A program made the translations under genes and the position numbers. This document shows positions 51,501-60,500 of a stretch of 64,000 nt of DNA, one piece after another. Under the pieces are notes generated by a model. That model saw only the letters and a list, made by a program, of their open reading frames with translations, searched no databases and was not told where the DNA came from. Numbering within the stretch: the first letter of the stretch is position 1; every line of letters starts with the position of its first letter. This DNA is from Dermatemys mawii (taxonomy: Eukaryota > Chordata > Testudines > Dermatemydidae), in contig ML677341.1 in assembly GCA_007922305.1 (NCBI GenBank), positions 67,886,663-67,950,662 on the forward strand, given 5' to 3'.

Positions 51501-54500
51501 AAAGAGTTACTTACTTTATGGTACTTGTGATTCCTCTAGAGGTGTATTCTGCAACCCATGCTTCTTCCTCACAACTACAGAATCCTTTAACACTTGGATT
51601 CTATACTGGCAAAGGAACTGATGGACACTTGGGATCACCCAACTTTTATGCCATGTGGTGTATGAGGACAGCCTCTGTGCATATAGACAACACATCTTGA
51701 AGAACCACAGTTACTTGGAAAATAGAACGTCTTCAATGATTCCAGCATCCAGTACTGTGTAAAATAGGAGCCCAAAAAATACTACTTAATTTTCTGTAGA
51801 TCTCTAGATTGACAATGTGTTGAGTTGCTGACTGAGTTTCTGGTCCTGGAAAATTTCTACTTGAAAGCTATATGGGGCAAATAGGAACATTTTAAAACTT
51901 GTTTGTTTAATGCTTTCAGACTAAATCCAGAGTATAGTAATGCTCAGTGTCTCATAGTTCATTTATTCAGAACAAAGTAATATATACTGCAGGGATAGAA
52001 AATGTTTCTGAAAAATGCAGCCTGATTTCTGCTCTGGTGTTTTAATCACACTTTAATCTTAACTTTTAATCACAAGCTGCCTATTCCTTCTAACCTGTGT
52101 GACGGAGTCAGTCCAGAAGGATATAGGAGAGTGCTGGAGGGCAGGTATATTAGTCTCAGGATGTGCAGGTCCCTGTTCCCTGAATAGCCAAACAAAGGCT
52201 ACTCCAGGCCAATCAAGACACCTGGGGCCAATTAAGAACCTTCTAGAAAGGAGTAGAAACAGCTAGCCTGATTGGGACACCTGAAGCCAATCAGGGACTG
52301 GCTGAAACCAGATAAAAACCTCCCAGTTAGTCAGGTGGCTGTGAGTGTCAGGAGCTGTGAGAGGAAGTTGTGCTGTTGGTGAGACTGAGTGTTGGACAAC
52401 ATATCATACAGAAGGAAGAAGGCCCTGAGGTAAGGGTGAAGTGGGGTTTGAAGAAGCAGGGACTGCTGTGAGGTAGTAGCGCAGGGAATTGTATTGTGTT
52501 TTGTGCCTAAAAGGTCAGCCATCTTAGCTGATACTGTTAGGGTCCCTGGGCTGGAGTCCGGAGTAGAGGGCAGGCCCGGGCTCCCCCCCTTTTCCATCTT
52601 CTATACTGGCCTGTGATGAAGGTAACTCACTAGGCGGTGACTCTTCTCAATTATACTGAGAAAGGGAGGTCACTCTGGGGCCTAGATGAGTTTTCTGAGG
52701 CCCCTCAATCTGCCAGGAAGCACAGGACCCACAAGTACAAACTTGGTGCTTTGTCACACCTGCTATTATAAATATCAGAAATGATATGTAGAAATCATAC
52801 ACTGAAAATATTTTGTTTGGGTGATATGGTGTAGAAACATTTATGTGATGGAAATATGTCTGTAAATTATATTTAATAAATACATTACATTTCTGACCTA
52901 GAAACCTTTGGAAGAGTACCCAATCAGACCTTTTCAAATGGAAAAGTGGGCTTTAGTGTGGGAGCTGAACTGACATTTCTACCAAACCCACCTGACCTTT
53001 CTCAAGAAAAATTTAATTTCCCCAGTGTGCTTGAAAGCAGACCATTACCTGAGTCACAGCTCTCAGTAGTTGTCTCTTCATATGAAAAAACGATTGGTAA
53101 GATATTTACATATTTTTGTTTGCAGCTAATACAAACAACTCTCTATACCTATGGTCATGTTCCTTCTTCATGCAGTTTTATCTCTGTCCCTTTCATGACA
53201 GACAGTCTTCGCAGCAGGTATTCCCACAGCCCATCCCTCACCCCCTCAATAAAAAATAGTTTTCCCAGTATGATCCAAAACAAGTAATCTGGCTCATGAT
53301 TTTATCATGTGACAGTGTCACTTTACTTCTTTTTATAGACTTTACCCAGGAAACCATGTGACAGCTAAGGAGGTTTATGGTTTTTTTATACTGCTATATG
53401 CAACCCATAGAAATGAGAGAATTGCATTTGTATCATGAATGCTTATTTTCAAACAAGTTCTGTCCATTTAGTAGGTCTGAAACAGATTCAAGCGTATGTC
53501 CTGCTTTTGCTCCAGTTGGAGCTAGTGGGAATAGTATTGGGTCTGTAGTCACACATTTGAAATTAAAATATCCCGAAATCCTCAGAACCCTTTACATAAA
53601 ATATTCATAATCTTATTTAAGATCTCCTGTGTGCAAACCTATTTCTGTTGCAAAGTTGTTCAAGATACCGTAATGGTTTTAGTGTTATAATGGATTTTTT
53701 TCTAATTGATGAAAAACAGAAATCCTTCAAACAAATAACCAGCGAGACCTCAAGGTGCAGGCTCTGCATGAACTTGGAAATCTTCACTTTTATGCAGGAA
53801 GGAAGAGGTACATACTCACTGGATGAATAGTAGATACAAAAATGACAATTTTTATATTTGTAATTTTATCAATACTCCTGACTTTCAGCTCTTCTGTGAG
53901 TTAATCTGCTGTCTTCATTTCCATATTGTTCTCTCATCCATTTTGTCTACTAACTACATTAATGAATGGCTTTCTTTGGAACAGGTATATACGTGTCTTT
54001 ACAAAGTAACTGTGTCATTTATCGTACAACTATTTGATCTTAGTAAAATATTGTGAGTTGATCAAAAATTATATTTTTTGTGTCTTACAAACTAGATTCC
54101 AGTTTTCTGTCTGAATAAGAATTATTTGTAGCTGATAGAAAGCAGAATAAAACTGTGCTTCTACTACAGAAGATGCATTTTTATGTGTTACAGAACTGCT
54201 TTTAAATACTGGTGTCAAGCCCTTGATGAAACACTCAACATAGCTGATGTACTTAACAACTGGCAAGAGTTAGATGGCTTTTCAAAAAATGGTATTGACG
54301 ACTTTACTGATGGATGTTCAAAACATTTTAGTGAGAAATATATTTATCAAGCTGGAATTTGGGGGTGCTTGCATGCAGCAGTTTTAGCAGCTAAGATAGC
54401 TCAGTAAGTATTTTATTTTTTAATGTATTTCTTTAGATTTTAGAACTCCACACCAATGAATGCCCATCCAAGGCCTTGAGTGTCCCTGACATAAATTTAA

Positions 54501-57500
54501 AAACATGTTAAAGAGGAGTTATAAAACAAAATCAATCAAAGCAGCTGTACTTCTTCTATTACCCTGACCATGTCTCTTGCTAATTAACAGTGAGCATGCC
54601 CACTACAAAATAACTGTAAATTCCCACATTGACTCAGTTTTTCCTTAAAACAAAAATTAATTCCTCAGCTTCCTCAGCCTTCTTCCAATTCCCACTCAAG
54701 CACATGAACTTTGTAGCATGCCCAGAAGATTAACAGATTTGAGCTATTTTAGATCCGCACATGGAGAGTATTCTAAAGGGAACCTCCTTGAGAACATTCT
54801 GCGGACAGCCCCCTTCTCAAGCACTGCCCTCTGATTTTAACTGCAGCTTTATGACATGGGGAGGGATCATAGGAATAGAATAATAATATATGTATAAAAC
54901 ATAAAAATCTAATAAATGATTGACAGATTGTAGCCGAAAGGACTTTCCATCCTTATTCACTTTCAGTAGAAACATCAAAATTCCCAAGTTAGTGCTCTTA
55001 ATGAATATATCATGGCAAATTTAATGGAGAAAATTGTAATTTTTCTGGTTAGTCTTAGGTCAGATGAAGTTTTATCTGTTGCGTGCAGGACTAGCACAAA
55101 TAACAATATCAGCCAAGCTATCATATGCATACTATTAAAATACCTTAGTTAAGATTCTATTTTGTGCCTCTAAGAGGCATGACACAGAATTAGTAGCCAA
55201 GGGGGAAAAAAGAGAGTGGAGGCATAGGTGGCTTAAACTACCTTTTGTTCTCTGATCTTGAATTACATCTTGCAGCCCCAGATGTAATTTAAGCAGCAGC
55301 CTGTCCCTGGCTGCCTTGGGCAACAGTGTATCCAGAATCTGTGCAGTATTATGGCCCCGCTTTCAGTAGACTTCCACACCATGCAAGTGTGTCAGTTCAG
55401 GGCAACTGCACCTGTATTCCCCCTCCGGGGTCCACCGTCTCCTTAGCTGTCACCTCTGTTGGGTAGAAACCCTCATCTGTCTGCCTCCTGACCAGGGTTT
55501 TTCCAGGCTGTGCAGTTCCCTGCCTACACTGATATTCCCAGCAAGCCAGACTGCCTAAAAAGGGTACCATCTCCTGTTTGCTTTCTCTTCAAAGGCTATG
55601 GCCAGCCTAATGGCCCACAGTTATAAATTACAATATAGCTCTTTATAAGCAAGATAAGAGCATTATCGAGAAAACATATTAAAACAAAAAAAGAATCTAG
55701 ATGCATGCTAAAAAGCCTTACAAGAGGTCACTCCAACTCCAGTCTTTGGCTCTGATACGTGTCACTCCATCCAAACTCACAACTGGGTTTTCCCTGTGGT
55801 TACAAATTTGTAACTGTCTCAGATTCAGAACCAGAACAACCAGGAATAGTTCAGCCTTTTCCTTTGTAAAGCACGGGCCTCTGATCTCATGTAATAAATG
55901 ATCAGCAGACAGTAATCCCTCTTCAGGGCGCCTTTTCAAAAGGCTGGTTTTTTGCATTTCCCAGAGAGGTGGAATTTGCATTCATCTCCCCCTACATACT
56001 CCCCAGGAAAACCACTTAATACTTTTTGTTCCACAAGTCCATTCTTATCTGGTACACTGTTCAATATGGTCCTCTGATCCTCCAGGTCTCACATATGTAA
56101 CATATCCCAACAATGGAGGTTACACAGAACACTGGATAACCCATTCATTTAATACAATGGACCCCAAAGATTCTTAAATTTAATCCAGTTAGATCTCCGA
56201 AGGATATTGCAGGAAATTACCATATCTGTCACAGCTACGGCTTGTGAGGGAGTCCTGGGAAAGCAGCCTTACAGCTTTCTTCCTCAATTCCTACACTGGG
56301 GATATCCTTCTGCATCAATTTCCAGGGCTTTTAGAGCCCCTTTAAGCTGCTCTGGCCCTTGTACCCAAAAAGTAATGGGATTGGAGCAGAGGTAAGGATT
56401 TTGCCCAATAAAATGCAAAAGATTAAAGCACCTTGCACATATTATACATATGATAGTGGCCAATCGTGATGAAATCTCTGGTGAGGTATTATGGGGGCGG
56501 GTATAGCCACATATCTGTTTTCTTCTCTTTTTTCTATATAGGTTCTTATACTGCTCTCATCACCATAATATTGAGAACCTTACAGAAGTTCATTAAACAA
56601 TGTGACTTAACATTTTCAAATCTGAAAAACTGCTAGAGTTCATTATTAATAATAATTATTACAGTAGGGAAAAAAGCTTTGTTAATTGACATAAATTAAT
56701 GAACACATTCAAATGTCTTACTTAGATGTTATACTTACTCAGGTATATATTGACATCAAATGTGAGACTAAGAACTAAATGCTGCATTTTCTCTGCTATA
56801 CTCTTTAAGGTAAGGATATATTTTCATTTAGAATTTATTCAGTAGTTGGCATATTGTTTTCAAGGTATAAAGCTCAATAAATGATCAATGACATAAAAAT
56901 ATTCCCATATCAAATCATCTAGAGTCAAGATTGAAGGTAGATACCAACTTATGCACATTAAGTTGTGTTCATTATGGGTTTTTTAACATTATTTCTCTAT
57001 TTTAGTCTCAAAAATTATCATTTCAATAAGAAGTTAGTCCCTAAAGAAGAAATAAAATACTTAAATGTAAAGATGGCTAAAACATTTGGCAGTCAAACAG
57101 ATCTTTTTTTCCTCTTGAAGTTGATATCATCAATATCAGCAGGGTGCTTCCTGTCACAGATCACTACAAAGTCATCATAGATTGTCATACGTTTTTAACT
57201 AGGTAACTGGGAGTATAGAAACTTTTTAAAAAATTCACTGCAGAATGTTTCTTCTGGTAATGCAAAATATTGACTATTCATGCTAAAATTTCAACTGTTA
57301 GAAGTTTCTTCTAAAGGTATGGCAATGTATTCAAATGAATAAAAAATTCACTTACAAAGAAAGTAAGATCCTTAAATTAAGAATGTAGCCTTTTGGAAAC
57401 AAAGCCATGAATAAAGATGTTTCTATATACTCTGGGAATGGAGATTTGAGGCATTACTAAAAACAGGGACCCTGAAAGAGTGATCACAAATATCCTGTCC

Positions 57501-60500
57501 ATTGGACTTCTCACAGGCACGGGGGTCTATGCTAATAGATACCAATGCAACATCAGCTTCATCCAAAAAAATGGAGAATAGAAAATTTGTAGTATTATTT
57601 TAATTACATGCATCATCCTAGGATCCTTATGCTGCAACCTGATCCATGAGGATAGAGCCCATCCAGACTGAAAGCCCTGTTAACTTCACCAAAAATAGAA
57701 ACCAAATCCTAACACTTGAGCAAAGAAAGAATTTCCATTATCTATTAGCAATATAGTGTCTGTGATACAAAGCTAAAAAACATTGATTCCATGCATCAGA
57801 GAGCAATATTATTTGCCAGATTATCGCAGTATTATCCTATTGGAAATACTTGTGCATGACTAGAGTAGGACCTGCCTAGTTCATTTAGATGGCTGTAGCT
57901 TGATGGAAGAATGTGCTGCAAAACGTTATCAGTCCACTGTCATGGTACCTGACAAGGGTAAAGTCCCATAACTTGTTTGGTTTGGAAGGCTGTTTTATAA
58001 CATTGTTTCCTCTTTCTGGTATAGTCTTTAATTTAGTTATTGTTCCAGGTTTATGCTAGCTATTTTGTGTTTCACAATGCTGTATACATATTTTGTGTTT
58101 CACAATGCTGTATAAATATGTTAACAGTGAGGCCATGTCTGCACTAGTGAGCTCACAGTGGCACAGCTGTACTGATGCAGTTGCTCCGCTGTAAGATCGC
58201 TCATGTAGACATTCTATGCTGATAGGAGAGAGCTCTCCCATTGACATAATGGAATCACCTCCATGAGTGGCAGTGGGTATGTTGGGAAGAGAGGTTTTCC
58301 CACTCACATAAAGCGGTGCACACTTATCACTTATGCTGGTGAAACGTGTGTTGCTTCGGGGTGTGTTTTTTCACATCCTTGAGCGATATAGCTTTTACCA
58401 ACATAAGTGGTAGTGTAGACATGGCAAGTTTCTAGGCCAGTGGTGGGCAAACTATGGCCTGCGGGCCTGTCCTGTCTGTCTCCTCAGCTCTTGGTTGGGG
58501 AGGCTACTCCTGGCCTCTCCCCTGCCTTCCCCACTACCTGGGGCAGGGCGGCTTGTTCCTGTGGATCAGTGCAGCTGATGCTCTGAGTGACATGGTAAGG
58601 GGGCCAGCCCATAGCCAGGGCCAAGGGATTGGATAAGGGGCAGTGGGGTCCTGGGCACAGGGAAGGGGTTAGGGATTGGATTAGCATGGGAGCCCTGGGG
58701 GGGCCTGTGAGGGGGTAGGGGTGTCGATAGGGGTTGGGGCAGTCAGGGGGCAGGAAGCAGAGGAGTTGGGGTCCTGGGGGATCATTAGGCTTGGGAGAGG
58801 GTCTCAGGAGGGGGCAGTCGGGGAACAAGGAGGGGTGTGTGTGGATGGGTCGGGGATTCTGAGGGGGGCAGTCAGGGGATGAGGGAGTTGGATAGCGGGT
58901 GGAGTCCTGAGGAGATGGTTAGGGTGGGGGGCTCTCGGGAACGGGAAGTCAGGGGACAAGCAGTGGGGTGCGGGGGGCGGGTTGTATGGGTTGGGGTTTC
59001 AGAGGGGGACAGGAAGTTGGAGGGGTAGATAGGTGGCAGGGGCCAGGCTGTTTGAGGAGGCACAACCTTCCATACCCAGCCCTATACACAGTTTTGCAAC
59101 CCCGATGTGGCCCTCTGGTGAAAAAGTTTGTTCACCCCTGCTCTAGGCCATGACTGCTAATTGTGATGCTATAGACTCTGTATAGGAGGAAATTTCAATT
59201 TCAATTTCTATCTTGTACAATACTTGCCCTTCTACAAATTTTGCTCCTTAATATCCATTTAAGATAGATCAACTTTAGTAAACAACTCAAAATGCATTTT
59301 CCCTATTTAAACTTACTGTCCCTGTGTCAAAAACAGCACTATTCTGTGGTTTGGTCTAGGATAGCAAAGATGCTTGCAGGCAGGATGATAGCTATCACTA
59401 TCTAGGATGTTCCCACTTTATAGGGCTCTCTCCTCAGCTTTTTCACTTTGGCTGCTCCCTCACTCAGCAGGTTCATGTCTTCAAATAGCAGCCATTTCTC
59501 TCTTGACTAAAGAAGATGAAAATAGAAAAAAGAGGTTGGGGAGGGGAACTCCCATTAATTCTGCCTCTTAACAGTAGCATTTTTACCTTGGGACCACTAT
59601 TGTTATTTCTGCTCTCAATGCAAGAAATTTCACCTACCCTGGTGAAACAAGGAGGTGGCTGAAGCAGTGTTCTGAGCTATGACAGACAAAACCAGCCCCT
59701 CATCTTGCCTAAAGGTGGTAGTGACTCCTCCAGAAGCAGCAGAAAGTTGGTGAAGTCTCAGGCTGTAAAAGACCAAACCAGCCTGCTAAACTTGTGCAAA
59801 AGAGAGAGAAGCCCTTCTGTGGGAAAAGATACTCTCCATAAAGAGATGCTTTAAGGTTTCCATGAGGTAAGGAATCTCAGCAATTCCTCCTTGTTTTCTC
59901 TGGCTCCTGAAGTGCTTGAATGTGTCATTAATTCCTTCCTGGATGCTATCAGGAGGCTTTACCTCTTCTCCCCCTGGGTAACCTGACACATTTTCAAGAG
60001 GCTCTCTGAAGATTTACTATTATACTGCTTCCACTCTTTCTAAAGTCTTGTTTGGATGTGCTCTGTATCAGAGAGCTGAGCCCTAAAACCCATTAGGAAG
60101 GTTTCTTAGCAGGAAGTGGCATATTTGCTGAGGCTTCTTTTGTGGTAATTTTGTTGATTGGGATGGATGTGTGCGGTTTGTATATGTGTGTGTGTTTGTT
60201 TTTGTTTGTTTATTGCAGACTTCCCTACAAGTTCTGAGATAACAAATAACTGAGACTACCAGCATCTGTCCCTTCTCCATGCATCTGGTTGTTATAAATC
60301 TGCTCAGGAACTATATAGGTTCCCAGAAAATTCTGAAGAATTAGAGAGGGAATTAGAGAGCAGGAAAATGATGATGATAGTCATCCTGCCTGTCAGAGCA
60401 AGTGATGAGGAAGAACACAGAGAAAGCCACTTAGCAGTAATTTTGAATTTAATTTACATTTAAATATAATTTACCTGTCCAGACAAACAGATATTGTTTG

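Noticed and set aside
56541..56600. Possible CFAP54 exon after tttttctatatag at 56541
   Set aside because: It opens in phase with exon w but reaches a TAA after 18 codons without a usable donor. The exon at 56743 joins in phase and reads as recognised CFAP54.
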